Positions 12,745 to 25,900 of a DNA stretch of 64,000 nucleotides are shown in pieces. Source of the stretch: Casuarius casuarius (lineage: Eukaryota > Chordata > Aves > Casuariiformes > Casuariidae); assembly GCA_003342895.1 (NCBI GenBank), contig PTFA01000160.1, positions 1-64,000 on the forward strand, in the 5' to 3' direction. A program made the position numbers and the translations under genes. Below the pieces are notes generated by a model, which ran no database searches, was not told the DNA's origin, and saw nothing but the letters and a program-made list of their open reading frames with translations. The first letter of the stretch is position 1; each line of letters starts with the position of its first letter.

Positions 12745-12955
12745 AGCCATTTGCGCACACGTGACGCGCTCACGGAGCGTGGCCTTTCTTACCTGGCCGC
12801 CGGGCAGCCGGCCGGGTCCCGCGCGGGACCCCGGGGCGGCCGTGGGGCGAGCCCCGAGCTTCGCCCAGAAGAGGAGAGGCCGCGGTCCGTCGGGAGCGGG
12901 AGAGGGGCTTTTGGTGGCCGCGTGGGGAAGCAGGGGTGCGTGTGCGCTTACACCG
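12745..12955. promoter_or_regulatory. Small CpG island with an 18-bp perfect palindrome
   Basis: About 210 bp with high GC and abundant CpG. It includes the self-complementary GGGTCCCGCGCGGGACCC at 12,814-12,831 and a CACGTGACGCG (E-box/CRE-like) near 12,760. It could be an unmethylated regulatory island or the start of an unannotated transcript. No coding start is recognised. Confidence 0.35.
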
Positions 12956-14850
12956 CTTTCTAGTTTACTACAGGTCTAGAACTAGGAGAAATAAGGGCTC
13001 GTTTCCCCCATTTCCCCCTGGCTGAATGCTGCATCAGAGCAGGGAAAATTGCTGTAATTACTGCTTGGGAGAGGACAGCTGGTGGAGCAAAGCAATGCTG
13101 GAAACGGCATGGGTGTCCCCAGAAGAAGCCGGCAAAAAGGTAGAGCAGGCACTGGTGTTGCTGCATGACTTTTCAAACATCTCTTCTTCTTCATATATTT
13201 TTCATGCCACTGAGACCCCCCCAGCTGCTCTGGGTGCCGTCTCTAAACGACACTTACTGCTTTAGAACGGGAAGCCGAGCTGGCCTTGTCTCACTGCTTA
13301 CCGCTTACGAAGAGGGTCCCAGAAGTTAGCAGGCCTCTACAGGAAGGGTCTTGCATCAATGCATTTCATTACTGGCAAATAATTAGATGCAAAACCATAT
13401 CAATGCTACCAAATCATTATAAGAAAGAAGCTTTCTTTAGTGTTAAATACCATCAGATGTAATCTCAGCTCTTTGTGAGCGAAACCAGGGCTGTTCTCCC
13501 TCAACTAGACTGGGCAGAAGGGAGGAGGAAGGACTCCAAAAATAGTGGCTGAGCAAGCGGTATAGTCCAGAGGATGCAGGTGACAAATGACCTGCCTTAA
13601 TTAACAGCTGATTACATTCAGCAAGAAATTACTACCAGGTGTGTGAGCTAAATAAAAGGAGAGGCTGGGTTGTGCATCTTCTTTTGCAGAGCTGGGAGGG
13701 AAAGGAGAAGCAGAAGGAAGGATAGCTTAGTGTTAGTGACCTACAGCAGTATTTCTGCTAGGCCTTAGCAAGGAGCAAATATGAATTTAGGTGTTGGGGG
13801 CCTGAGCTGCTTGGGTGCATATTTTTCTTCATCTTTTAGAAAATCCTCTTTATTCCATTCAGGCTTCTTTCCTTGCTTGAGTCCTCGGTGCAGCGCTGTC
13901 TCCTCTCTGGGACTGCAGGCAGATGTGCTCTTCTTCTTCTTCCAAGCGTCTCTTATTTGAACAGATCTAAAAGTCCTCTGGCATTTCTGTCTCCCTGTCT
14001 TCCTTTCTGTCTCAGGAAAGAAGAAATCAGAAAGAAAGCTATGATACTTTAATATAACTAGTCATGCCTTATGCTTGCCTCTGGTTACCTGTTGGGTGCA
14101 CCCACCCAGGTAGGTTTGCGTCTAAGGGGGGCCAGCAACAGCAGCGCAGTTCTGCTGGCACTTCAGCTCTTAGCCAGGATCAGACTTTGCATGGGCTGCA
14201 AAGCCTAATTGTGCTCCAAGTCGGTTTGGGGGCAGCAAAACCACCCTCCAGCAGAGCAAAGCCCCAGCTCGCTGCTGGGGAGACGTCGTAACCAGCGGTG
14301 CTGCCACAGCTGCCCGGGCAGTTCTGCTGCTCCTGTTTTTGGCTCTGTACCTGATGCTCATCAAAACAACAGGCCGGGTCTGGGCTGGCTGCCGCGAGTG
14401 GCCACCGGTGACACGGGCCTGCGACGTTCGGAGAGGCAGCTGCTTAGATCTGGGACCGTTTACAGGAGAATTAACAATTTCTGGCAAAAGAAGCTGATTT
14501 CCCTCCCCCATTAATGACTAGGAATTCAGTTTAGCGTTGGATTCGATGCTTCCCAGCAGTATCGGCAAACAACGGACAAATGCCATAATGAGAATTTTGG
14601 AAACACTCTGGAAGTGGTTGTTATAGATACTTGGTTATGATTCATTAATGGCTGGGCAGTTGTGCTATCTTAATTTTCATGCTTCAGTGACAGCAGAAGT
14701 ATGACAAATCTGAAATATTCCGCTGTGAATAACAAATCACAAATGGAATTTTTCATGAATACCAAAAGTGGATCTAAACACCACCTACAAGATGTGTTAA
14801 GGAAAATTCGTGTCCTTTCTTTGAGGCAAAATGATGCTGTAGATGCAAAA
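12956..14850. other. Intergenic, no gene recognised
   Basis: Mixed DNA with a moderately GC-rich part at 14,060-14,430. No motif-bearing ORF, repeat family or RNA gene could be supported. Confidence 0.55.
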
Positions 14851-14964
14851 TGGGTGTGCGTGTGTGCAATTTGTGTGTGTGTGGCACTGTGCGTATGCAC
14901 ATTTAGTTTTACATACATATATACACAAATATGCATACACATGTGTGTGCATATACATATATAA
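14851..14964 (+). repeat. Compound GT / TA / CA microsatellite
   Basis: Imperfect TG repeats (14,851-14,893) pass into ACATACATATATACAC-type TA/CA repeats and back to TGTGTG and ATATAC. It is likely to be length-polymorphic. The open frames here are repeat-derived. Confidence 0.85.
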
Positions 14965-16620
14965 GAAACATAAGGAAATTATCAGAAAGAAAATACAAAT
15001 GGCTAGACTTCTAATATTATCCCTGAGCAAATTTCCTTAGATATAGGGCTTACCAGGGTCCCCCAATATTCTTCCATGCAGTCTTCAGCAAAGTACCCAA
15101 GCCGGGGTACAGCAGCCCCGTGCTAATTCCCAGGCGGCTTTTTGCAGCCTCATCCTCGGGAGGTTTCACTGCAGCTTGTGGGAGTTTCGCCTCTGACTTC
15201 AGTCAAAGCAGGAGGTCGTGAATTAGCAAGACATCACGCTGGGAGTTGCAGGGGCTGATGTGTGTTTCTCACCGCTCGCTGAGGACTGTTCGAGGCTGGT
15301 GGTGTCGGGTGCTGGGATGTGACGTTTCCTCTCCTGATGGCTGCCCTGCTGGTTTGCCATGGGTTCAGCTAATCCCAGTTTGTCACAACAGCTGGAGCTG
15401 GAGCTTAGGGGCAGGGACTGTGTTCCTCTCTTCTGCTTAAACACCGTTGTATAGGATAGGATCCTCACGCAGGGCACTTACAAATGTTTCTGGCCAAAAA
15501 TGACTCATTGGTCAACAGTCATGAAATTCTTGGTTATCGACCCCCCGCAAAATGGAAAGGAAGGTGCTTGGAGGTGACCTGGACCATTAAAAATATCTGT
15601 CTTCCTGGGAGAGAAAGCCAAAGGGAATTGGAGAGGCAAGAGCCATTTGCAAAATTCAACTACCAGTGTTTCTCCCTTGCCTAAATACAGGCTGATGCCT
15701 TTATTGCTAACTAGGGAAGGCGTATAGTGGGAAACAGTCCTTTCCCATGCTCTTCTCAGCAAAGACGGCATTGCTTTCCTTTCTGCAATATCACTAGGCC
15801 AACAGAAACATCCATGGAGATTCAATAACATAAAAATCTTCTGTATTTTAACTTGTTTCTTAGTGTAATTCAGCAGCCAGAAAACAAGGAGGGAGTTGGC
15901 CATCCAGCTCTCTCAACCTCCTACCAGTGTTCTGGGGCCACAGTTTAAAAATGGATTTTTTTAATCTGTTTTGACATGTTTTTGATTGGCGTATGAGTTG
16001 GGGAACATCATGTAGCCTAAGTTAGCACAGTGCTAGCTGCAGCAAGGCCCACCCCAGCTGGTCCTGGTGCCATCCCAGTGAAAACACTTTTTTAATAAAT
16101 AAAACATTTTTCTTAGGAGTTCAGTCCATTTGAACCAAAATCAAAGTCTTCAAACCAACTGCAGATGAACGAAACCATATTTCGCACGGCTGCATTTCAC
16201 ACAGCTGCGTGTATTTTAGTGAAAGCCTTGTAGTACTTGCTCACCTTAGAGAGAAGGCTCAGAAGTGTCTTGACTACTAGGAGTAACGTCCCGGGAAGTA
16301 CTCACTAGTACTAAAGCAGTCAAATTTAGCCAAGAAAGCAGGATGGAGATGCTGCTTAGAAGCTGAAGTCAGATGGGGTTTTCGGCAGCAGCAGTGATTA
16401 TATCTGCTGAAAGAGCTATCAAGGGAAACAGTGATTTCTTCATTTCTTGAGGTCTTCAGAACAAGGTGTGGGAATGTATAGATGAAATTTAATTGAGTCA
16501 TAGGATGAAAATTCAAGTCCAGAGGTATGAATTTCTCTGCCTTGTCTACTGAGAGTGCACGTTCCTCAGCCCTAGGAATTACATTAGTGATAGATAATGT
16601 GTACTACAGTGACTATATAC
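14965..16620. other. Intergenic, no gene recognised
   Basis: Nothing beyond chance open frames (longest about 132 codons at 15,505-15,903 minus, without domain features). Confidence 0.55.
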
Positions 16621-16670
16621 GTAGCATTTGCTAGTATACAGTATATGTATATATGTAGCATTTGCTAGTA
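16621..16670 (+). repeat. Two copies of a 16-bp word, 34 bp apart
   Basis: GTAGCATTTGCTAGTA occurs at 16,621-16,636 and again at 16,655-16,670, separated by a TATATGTATAT-rich spacer. This is a local duplication, probably slippage-derived. Confidence 0.85.
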
Positions 16671-18470
16671 CATCCCACGTGTTCTGAGCTCGGTAAGGCT
16701 CAGCCAGAATTATCACATGCTACGACTTCTGCTACTACTTTTAGTTACGGTTACATTATTGTATGATACCCTGACAGCTAGCATGTGTCTCTGCTCAGAT
16801 TTGGATTTGTAAAAATAGTAATTAATCATGGTACAGCCAAACTATATCCAGATCGCACTGTTCAAAAGAAGTTTGAAAAATATGATTGTCTTGCTTTTAT
16901 GTCCCCCTCAGTAGTATATTTAGCACTCAGCTGTTGTGCACTTTGATGTGTACACATTAAAGCGAAGAATGTAGAAAAGGTTAATTAAGGAATGCTGGCA
17001 AATGCTCGGGTAGTGGATTAAGCCATCTGTGATCAGGCTGGAGTGTGAAGGTCTTACTGTTACTATCGCAGCAGAGACTGAAGAATTGGAAGAAATTCAC
17101 TAAAATACTGCAAAACTGTGCTTTTCCTTCCCCTAGGGTTATGTTGAAAGAGGAAAAAAAGGACTTTCTCAATTCTCATTGCTCCTGACCTCTTTTCAGG
17201 AATTGTCTAAAAAGTCTTTCAATCATGTATTTCACGAAATAACTTTCTGAAGTGGTTTGATTTTAAAAAATTTCCCCCTCTGAATGGAGTGGTCTGAGTG
17301 CGTGCCCGTCAAGGGACGTCGCATTTCCAGAGTTCTGCAAGTGCCTTAATTTGGAGGAAGAGTCAGATTCTGGAAAGAGTTAGTCACAAAAGCGCTTGGC
17401 TCCCACCGTGCTAATGATAATGACCCACACTTACGTGTTATCTTCCTCAAGGAAGAGTGCTTTGAGGACTACATGTAATGATTAGCATGCGGTGATTTTA
17501 GCAATTTTAATTTTGCCAGAGCTGAACTCAGGCCTGTGCATATTGTTATTAGAAAGCCTACATACGAAGAGGCAAGCCCACGCTTCTCTAGTGCTGACCT
17601 CACCGGAGTAGCAGTCAGGTTATTTATGCCGCAAACCTTCCAGCGTTTAGGGGACAGATTTTCTCCTGCACTGAAATTTGCCAGTGACAATTTTGCAGCT
17701 TCTCTGATGCTCACTGCGAAACAGCTGGAACAGCCCAGAAGTGAGCTGTGCCCGGTCCCCGAGGCTGCGCCGATGCTCTGCCCTGCTGCCCCGGAGCTGG
17801 CTCCAAGGTGTAGTTGGGTTTGACTTTTGCTCGGCATGGCGATCCCCAACACATTTGAGTGCAGGCAGCGTAGATGTCAAGGCTTGCTGCAAAGCCCAGG
17901 CCAGGGCTCAAAAAGCAGGGCAGCCGAGTCTGTATGGGCTACGGGAGAGCTGAAAGGACCAAGCTGTGCTCCTTCCAGCCTTTTGCATGATCCTTTGTGG
18001 CCGCGATGCCAGAGCTCCCGCTTGGAGAGGTGCCCGCAGCCTCTCACGCAGCCCTGGCTCCTTTGCCTTGTCCCAGGGCGTGAAGGAAATGGCTGGCGTG
18101 GAAAGATGCTGGCTCTGGGACAGACGAGCAGATGGATGTATCCATTTGGTAAATTTTCCAAGTGTGTTGCCCATCTCATACCGATGTCTAACAACAGTAA
18201 TTTGTACCTAATCAATAATGTTACTGCAAAGATCATGTTTACTGTGAGTTACTTCTCCTATAACATCTCCGACTTTCGCGTGATTTCTGTAATTATATAC
18301 AGGCTGAGCACATTTTGTGTTCTTTGCTTCCCCCCTGCCATGTCTGAATGACAAAACCAAGTATTTTGGAATAATATGTGAATGTAAAAAGGATGCATTT
18401 ATCTGTCACTGTCAGCGCTAGCAGCCTATTAACCTGAACTGCCATGATGTGATTTCCACGGGTACTTAAG
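16671..18470. other. Intergenic, no gene recognised
   Basis: AT-leaning DNA with a more GC-rich stretch at 17,720-18,130. That stretch has overlapping open frames on both strands (up to 174 codons), none with recognisable domains. Confidence 0.5.
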
Positions 18471-18474
18471 TAAT

Positions 18475-18930
18475 CACAGAATCACAGAATGGTTGAGGTC
18501 AGAAGGGACCTTTAGAGATCATCTAGTCCAACCCCCCTCTCAAGCTGGGTCACCTAGAGCATGTTGCCCAGGATTGCGTCCAGGCAGCTTTTTGATATCT
18601 CCACGGATGGAGACTCCACCACCTCTCTGGGCAACCTGCTCCAGTGCTCAGTCACCCTCAGAGTAAAGAAGTTTTTCCTCATGTTTAGACGGAGCTTCCT
18701 GTGTTTCAGTTTGTACCCGTGGCCCCTCATCCTATTGCTGGGCACCACGGAGAAGAGCCTGGCCCCATCTGCTTTGCACCCTCCGTTCAGATACTTCAGA
18801 TACTCCGTTCAGAGCTGGCAATGCTCTTCCTAATGCAGCCCAGGATATCACTGGCCTTCTCTGCCACAGGGGCACACTGCTGGCTCGTGGTCACCTCGGT
18901 GTCCTACAGGATTCCCAGGTCCAGCTCAGG
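18475..18930 (-). mobile_element. CR1 LINE 3' tail, 5'-truncated and internally deleted
   Basis: The plus strand shows the familiar reversed CR1 end: TCACAGAATCACAGAATGG, GGACCTTTAGAGATCATCTA, GTCCAACCCC, AAAGAAGTTTTTCCTCATGT and TGGGCACCACGGAGAAGAG. Element sense is therefore minus, with its 3' end at about 18,475. The minus strand retains the end of ORF2, including NMRKNFFTLRVTEHW and RLPREVVESPS (18,554-18,748), but it is not a functional gene. At about 18,781-18,815 the match jumps to a more 5' part of the element (CTCTTCCTAATGCAGCCCAGG), skipping roughly 250 bp of the consensus as I recall it. The 5' boundary is approximate. Confidence 0.93.
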
Positions 18931-20825
18931 ATATTTTCCCCTTTATACTTGACATGGGACTGAATCATGGATCACTTATTCAGATATTTCCAACTGGGAG
19001 TTCATCTCCTCCTGCATCCGCGTGCAACCATCGCTTCTCCGGGTATCCTATAATCCATCAGTTTCAGCAGTAAGAGAATTACACCGTTATTTAACATCTC
19101 CTTTCAAAGCGCAGACCAAAGTTTGGTTAAATGCACCCAGATGTCATGCAGTAAGTTCAAGCTCTTAGTTAGAGTGTGTTTCTATTTTTACTCGGTGTTG
19201 GCTGAGCCTCTGCACTTCTCTGCATGGACTCACATCTAAGTACATACTTAAGCCATTGAGAAATACCGGTACAGTCATTTTTAGTTAGTGTTAGCCTGGA
19301 AGGAAGATGTACAAGCTGTTAAAGTTTATAGAGACTTTGGGATGAATATTGTTCTGCTTTCAAAAAGTAAGAAGCAACATTTTTGCTAGCACAGATCTTC
19401 TTTGCCCTCTTCCAGAGACCGAGAAAGAGACACACTTGAATCATTGATGTGCATCACGTCTCAATTCCTAAACGCAACTCTTGGGGTGACTTAGAGGGGA
19501 AATCCATCAAAGCCGGCAGGATTTCTCTGGTACAGGTGTCATTTAAGCAAAAGCAGGCTCAAGTTTGCTTTTCCATGCATTAATGTCATTTGCCATTAAA
19601 ATGTGCGTGACGGTCCTCGCTCGAACCTGGCCCGCGCGCACCCGCTCCTGCAGCACGGCCCTGAGAGGCAGCCCCACGGCCCGGCAGCCGCCCTTCTTCC
19701 CTCTTCCATAAAAAGGAAGTAAAACCTAGGAGAGGTGTTTATTAGGCTAGTTTCTACCCTAATGGAATAAGAAAAGGTTGATACGATTTCCTCTTCTAGA
19801 GTTTATTTGTAATTTCAGAGGCCTTTAGACAAGCAACAAAATAACTAAATTCTTCATTGCTGTGACTTAAAACAAACAGTAATCTTTTTTTTCCCCCTTG
19901 AGTCTGGAAGCATGAAGTATTTGCTTTTAAAATTCAGTGCAAGTTTGCATTTTTTTTTCCAAAGTGTTTGTACTTGGTTACAGAGTACCCCAAATATTTA
20001 CAGAGTCGCAGATGAGAGGGCTGGAGAGGCCAACTTCATTTACTTAGCCTAAATCCCTCGGCGGTACGTATGATGGGCTGCTCCGCTGCCATTTAAATAT
20101 TTATGTAGAGTTATCATCTGCTTGACCTGTTTCCTTCTATATTAAGTAGGTTATACTTGCTGAATGGATGTGACTCCCGTTTCTGTTATGGTTTAGAGCC
20201 AAATGCGATGTTTTGCGAGGTTCAGGGGGTACTTGCAGCTGGCCGGGCGCGCTTGCGTGCCCTGCATTGCTGCTCTCTGCCGTTCCCGCTGCTTGTCCAG
20301 GTGGAGATTTAAGCAGTTTTGGTGAATGAAGCCTTTCAATGTGTATTAACAAGATGTGGATTTTTACCCACTTTAAGAAAATTATATAGATAATCGTAAA
20401 CTTCCTAGTGAGTGTTAAATTCTGGATTTTATCATGCTATTTTATTGCCGTATATAATCTTCCAGTTATAAACTTCTCTCGCCATCTGATATATCATTAT
20501 TGCAACAAGTGTTGCCTTTTTTAAGTTGGAACACATATTCCCTGCATTTTCTGTGCTGGCTTGTCCTAATAGGCCTTTTGGGAAGCCTTCATGGAAAGAT
20601 GAAAATTGTAATATTCTGAATTTCTTAGCATTCATTTTATTTTAATGGGGCTTTTTATGGCTTTCCTGATTCATTTTGAGTTGCTTTTTAATACACTTTC
20701 ACGCTGCTGTTTTTTACATTTGTCGGAAGCAGCTTGATACATTCTGCAACCTTTATGCTTTTTATGCCCTCTTTAATTTTTCATTTAACTATCTGTTCCT
20801 CAAAGCGGTCGGCAGATCTTTTCCT
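18931..20825. other. Intergenic, no gene recognised
   Basis: Mixed DNA with a small CpG-rich clump at about 19,610-19,695 and T-rich runs near 19,885 and 19,950. No gene or clear repeat. Confidence 0.55.
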
Positions 20826-20829
20826 TCTG

Positions 20830-21250
20830 GGCAGTGTTAATCACCCGGACCGGAGCTAGCGCATCCAGCACCATCTCAGCACAAATCCTCCAGCTCCCTA
20901 AGCAGAGCTCGCAGGTCGTGCTCCCTCTCTTTAAACCATCTATTAGACTAACAGCTTTAGGACGGGGGCTTGGGGGCTTTTCTATGTCGTGCGTCCGTCC
21001 TGGAGGCAGGCTTCGACGCCGGGGTCCATCGCCTCCAGCTGCCGCCGTGTGCTGTTTGCTGCTAGTGCGAAACTCGTTAGTCCCTCGTTTGCCCACGGTG
21101 CGAGGCGGCGTGACCGCAGTGCAGAAAATTGCTTGGCGCCGGTTTTCCAAAGGATTCGGGCCCCTCGTGGCTTTGGGAAGCGGACGGCAGCAGGATGCCC
21201 CAAGGCCGCTTGCAAGCAGTGCCTGGGAGCTGGCGGGGCTTTGCAGAGTG
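20830..21250. promoter_or_regulatory. CpG-rich patch
   Basis: It has frequent CpGs (CACCCGGACCGGAGC, TTCGACGCCGGGG, GAGGCGGCGTGACCG, GGCGCCGG). Open frames on both strands (up to 148 codons) come from the GC bias and show no domain. It may mark an unmethylated regulatory region. Confidence 0.3.
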
Positions 21251-22050
21251 GTTGCACCCCGGTTTTATCGTTGCTTATGACCATGCACTGAGGTGCAGGT
21301 GCTAGAAAAGATTTTGGTGTCCCGGTCAGGACTGCGTTATTGTGCTGGTACGGTGGAACGGACATGAGGATGTGTAGGGAGATGAATCATTTAATGCCAC
21401 TTTATTTGACATCCCGAAAGGAGCTTCCTGCTCGGTTAGCAACGTGCCCAGCGAGTTGGCTTTATTTTGTCACGTACACTTATTTACTGCGTATCTGTCC
21501 TTCTCCAAAGGAAGGCAGTTAGTTTGCAGCCTTGGCTGGTGCACTGGGGGTGGCATTTTAGCCACCTGCTCCAGCATTTTCTGCTATGGGAGACCCAACA
21601 CCCAGCGACTCATTAGATCAATCTTCGGTTAATTTGCTGGGAAAGACGTTCTTGGCTCCGTATGTGTGGGTCTATAAAGTCTTCTAGACTTTTGTAGTTG
21701 GTCCTGGGCTTTTCATTAGGGTTTGTTTTATTTTTTCTAACAAAAGCGGGGTTTTTGTGGCTTTACTGGGGTTCATTAGTGTGCGATGTGTGTGTCACCT
21801 GGGACCTGAGCCCTCCGTGAGCTTTGGACGGCCTGGCAGCTCTGCAGATAACCCATCGAAAAGGAAGGGGTCATGCTTAGCCATGTCGTTTTATGGAGCA
21901 GCAACTGCTCAGGACTTTCATAACGGCTGTAACAGCTATTGATCTGTCAATGTACTAAAAGCCAACAAAAAAAAAAATGATTTGCAAACTGCTTGAAATG
22001 CACTTGATTTAAAAAAAGCAAAACGGAGACATAAACGGTGATAGTTCAAT
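21251..22050. other. Intergenic, no gene recognised
   Basis: Nothing supported apart from an A-rich run at about 21,965-21,978. Confidence 0.55.
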
Positions 22051-22054
22051 TTCG

Positions 22055-22240
22055 GAGACTTGCGCTGTCGCCCGCTGCCTCTACCTCCGCGACGAGGCGT
22101 TTTCCCGTGCGGACGTTTCCTCCGAGGCGCTGGGTGCTCTCGGACGGGCAGGGTGGCCGCTGCACGGGCCGTCTGTGCGCACGGGCCGGCTCCTGCTGAG
22201 CTTCCCCTCGCCCCCGTTCGGGACCCGGCTAACGGCAGCT
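22055..22240. promoter_or_regulatory. Small CpG-rich patch
   Basis: About 185 bp, CpG-dense (GCGCTGTCGCCCGC, CCGCGACGAGGCG, GTGCGCACGGGCCGG). No start codon context or splice site pairing was found that would make it a first exon with confidence. Confidence 0.3.
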
Positions 22241-22559
22241 AACGCCCTGCCATTTATTTTCCAACATGTGCACGACGACATTGTGCTGTCTAAAGCTGTG
22301 ACGTTGCTGCAGATGCAACGCTAATGACACATTAGTGGAGGTTCCTTAACTTTTTTTGAGCTAAGTTGGCTTATACCTACCAAAGAGCTGGAGCCCTGCT
22401 TCCTGAAGGGCTGTGGCCTGAAGATACTAGTAGGAAAATGGGTAAATGCCCACACCTATGTTCATTGCACATCCTTTAACTAAAAACAGTGAGTTTGTAA
22501 CCTTCCTAATTGGACTTTGTTTGCAAAGAAGCAATAATGTCTACCTGCGATAAAAGTGC

Positions 22560-22900
22560 GTTGCACGGGGCTGCAACTCAGCTCTGTCCTGATCAGATGA
22601 AACAGTCGCATTTTATTAATTTTGCAGAAAACGTACGGTAGCCTGCGCCTAATGAATACTAATACAACCTTTAAAGCTCATTTACCAGATACTTACAATT
22701 AAAGGACAATGAGAGGCATTACTTACAGAGCACACTCAAGCATTACTGAAATATCCCGTTTGTTTATCACAATAATTGTAAAATAAAATACATCAATTGC
22801 AACGTATTTATAAATTCAAGAGCTATTTGTGTCTGCATGCATTCTTGCTAATGTGTAATGAAGGTTATAAAAGGAACAAGCGTTTGAATGCAAAATACAA
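22560..22900. promoter_or_regulatory. Enhancer-like segment with homeodomain and forkhead-like motifs
   Basis: Motifs include CCTAATGAATACTAATAC, TTACAATTAAAGG, TGTTTATC (forkhead-like), CAATAATTGTAA, and TGCATGCATTCTTGCTAATG. CpGs are few and there is no low complexity. It resembles the conserved non-coding elements found around developmental genes. Unproven without alignment. Confidence 0.3.
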
Positions 22901-25900
22901 GGAAAACTAAAACCGCATGAAATTTGAGAAATAAGGCGTTGTGAGTCAGTCATTTATTCGTGTTCTTTCCCACCAAAGTACACCGTCGAGCTGTAAACAG
23001 GATGCGGGTGGACTTGTTGCTTATGAGCAGGTGCTCTTTCGCTGGATTAAATTTCAAAATAGTTAACGGCTCGGGGGGCAGATCCTGCCCGAGGGGAGAG
23101 CGGTGAGCAGCAAGGTGAAGCGCCGTTGGGTTTACGCTGCCCATTTTCCTATCTCCTTTAAAAAAAGGTCACAAGAAATGTGCTTGCTGGATTCAATACG
23201 AGCACGGCGCCACTGCTTTATTCAGCGAAATGTCCCTCTCGGATATTGCTTCCACGTGCCGGTTAGCGATGCAGCGCGGATGGCACGGAGGAGGCCCCGT
23301 CCCAGGAAACAAAATGCAAACCTTTCAGAAGTGCAGTATTAAGTGCAAGGAAGACAAATACAAGCAGCGACAAAAGACTATAAAATCGCATTGTGGTTAA
23401 ACCATCGCGGTGAAATCCTAATCCCCGGAAGAACGATTCCCTACCCCCCTCTCCAAAATTACACCATTTGTCTTTTGTTGAAAAATACCCGCCGGGCACT
23501 TGGATTTATTCCTGGCACTTTGGGCGCATATCCACAACATCCATCTCTCTGCTGGTTTACATATCACCCCCCTAAAGACTCTAACAGGCGTTTTGGTGGC
23601 GAAACAGTGCTATCAGATGGTGACAGGCCCGCAGACATCCTGGCCATGTCGGTTATCATCTGCTAGCAAAGCTATTCATCTTCCCCAAAGCAAAGCAAAC
23701 ACGTTCCCGTTGGGAAAGTGCCGGAGCAGTCAGCCGTCGGAGGCCTTCCCGGTGACCGGGAGCTGGACGGAGCGTTTGCCCGCGTCGGCTTTCCCTGCCC
23801 ACGGCTCAGTGCAAACGTATTAAGGAGAAGAATCGCCATCACCCGACGCCGGTGTTTTGTCACTTCTGGGGAGAGAGAAATCTGCTTTTAGTGTCTGTTT
23901 AGTCACTTTCCTTATTTTAAAACCAACATCTCTGATTCATGAGCTTTTCTCAAATTTCTGCTTTAAAAAAGAAATATCTGCAAAGGAGAGAAAGCGAATC
24001 ACGGAGCTTTGTCCAAAACCAGTCGCTCGGACCAGGCTGCCCAGTCCTCTCCAGAGGATCCCCAGTTTAACTGACCTACCAGGAGACAGGTCGAGTTTTT
24101 ACTCGTGCTTTCAGGGAACCGAAGCACTGAGAAGTCAGGCGACTTTTCCAAGCTCTCCAGTGGAGCAGGCTGGCTTCAGGGATGGGGACGCAGTAATGAT
24201 GGTTGTGAATCTCTTGCTCTTGCCATCACCTCACTCTTCTATCCAGCCCCTCATCTTCTTTTCTCTGTGTCACCCTAAATGAAAGGTCTGAAACAGCAGA
24301 GTGCTGGGGATCCATGGCTGGCTCTGCAGAGATTTAATTATTACATTGAATAAGTTTATGCTGTTAATTTCTATGTAGGCAATCCCTACGCTTTGCCAGA
24401 CGGGCGTGAGGAGTGAGGACATTCCCTGAGATGACCAGAAGAAAAAAAAAAGTTGCAGTTTGTTTTGCGCCTTCCTGTCCTAGAAAAGTCTGGTTTTGTT
24501 TGCTTTGATGGGATAAAACAGTTGAAGCCAGAGGATGCGTCAAGGGATGCTGTGAACAGCAGCTGCAACAGGAGCAAAAAGTCAGTGGTGGTTTGGGAAC
24601 ACAGGGAGGACAAAGTGGTAGTTTCCATGTTCTGACACTGCTAGTGGTCCGTTCTGCATGCTTTGTGCAGATGTGTGAATCCTCTAGGGAAATAATCATT
24701 TGTGAAGCAAAGCCGATAGGAGGGAAATCTCCTAACGTGCCTGGAAATTCAGGCAGGAGCAGGCAGGGAGCCGGCAGCAACGCGAGCTCCCCGGTGCACT
24801 TTCTGCTGGGAGAGCAGCCGCCAAGGAGCGGGCTGGCGGTGAAGGAAACCTCAAACTTTCACAGTGTGAAACCCACTGGACTCCAGTGCCAGCTGACGCA
24901 GCGCCCAGCCCTCCTCCCGGCCCCGATGCGGTCCCCCAGCTGCCGCAGCCGCTTCCCTGCCCTTCTGATGACTGAGGAGGAACCAGTGTGTCAAAGTGCT
25001 CGTATCACCTGGCGCTTTCAGCAGCAGCGAGGTCTTGGTGACAGCATCTTCATGAAATAGCTGGAACTTGATAAATAGTCTAAAACTTACCAGGCAATCC
25101 ATAAAAATTACTCCTCAGGCAAAATGGCTTGATAAGAGTGTGCAGAGCTGATGTGTTTAGCCTTCAGGAGAGGGATTTAATAACTTATTTTTTCCCAAGT
25201 ATCACTTATTAGCTCATTACAGAGCTGTTTGCTTGTTACTCGAAATGAAAGGCAACTTTCTTGGTTGGGGGGAGGGATGTCATAATGCCGTTAAACTTCA
25301 TGAAACACCATCAGTAATTATTTGGCCCCAAGTATTTGGAATTGAGGGAAAAATAAGAGAAGTTATTATGAACTCAGAAGACTGAAGCTACAACTTTTGC
25401 CGTAATTAAAGAGCGGTGATCCCTTCCCTCCCAGGGCAAATGACACAGAGTGGAATTAAATACATAGGCGGTCGTTAAAGCTACACTCATTAACTTCTGC
25501 TGGGGGTTTTCTCCCTATTGCTGGAGGCTAGTTTTTCCAAAAAGCTTGACATTTGGTCAACGCTGCTCATTTCAAAGTCAACGGCAGCAGAGTCAGCCCA
25601 GGCGTGAGCCCTTGGACAGTTTGTTGCTGTCATGAATCAGTAGCTCATACAGCGGGTGTAAAGCAGGAGAGGGAAATAAAGCAAAACCGGTGCTAATTGG
25701 CAGGCATACCCCATCCCTCCTTCCTCCCTTTCTCTCTGTACCTTCCTCACTGCAGTCCACCCTTACCGCTACTTTTGAAAGTTTTTAATATTAAAATGTA
25801 GGTCTCCTAGAAGAGGAGCCCTGCATGGTGTGAAGCAGTGGTCCCGCTTGCTGACCTCGGCAGTCCCTGGGGCTCGCTTCGCAGCTTGTTTGGGTTGGAC

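Noticed and set aside
14670..15040. Open frames of 65-90 codons on both strands
   Set aside because: Produced by the GT/TA/CA microsatellite.
18554..18748. Minus-strand frame ending in NMRKNFFTLRVTEHW-type sequence as a host gene
   Set aside because: It is the C-terminal end of CR1 ORF2 inside a truncated retrotransposon, not a host gene.
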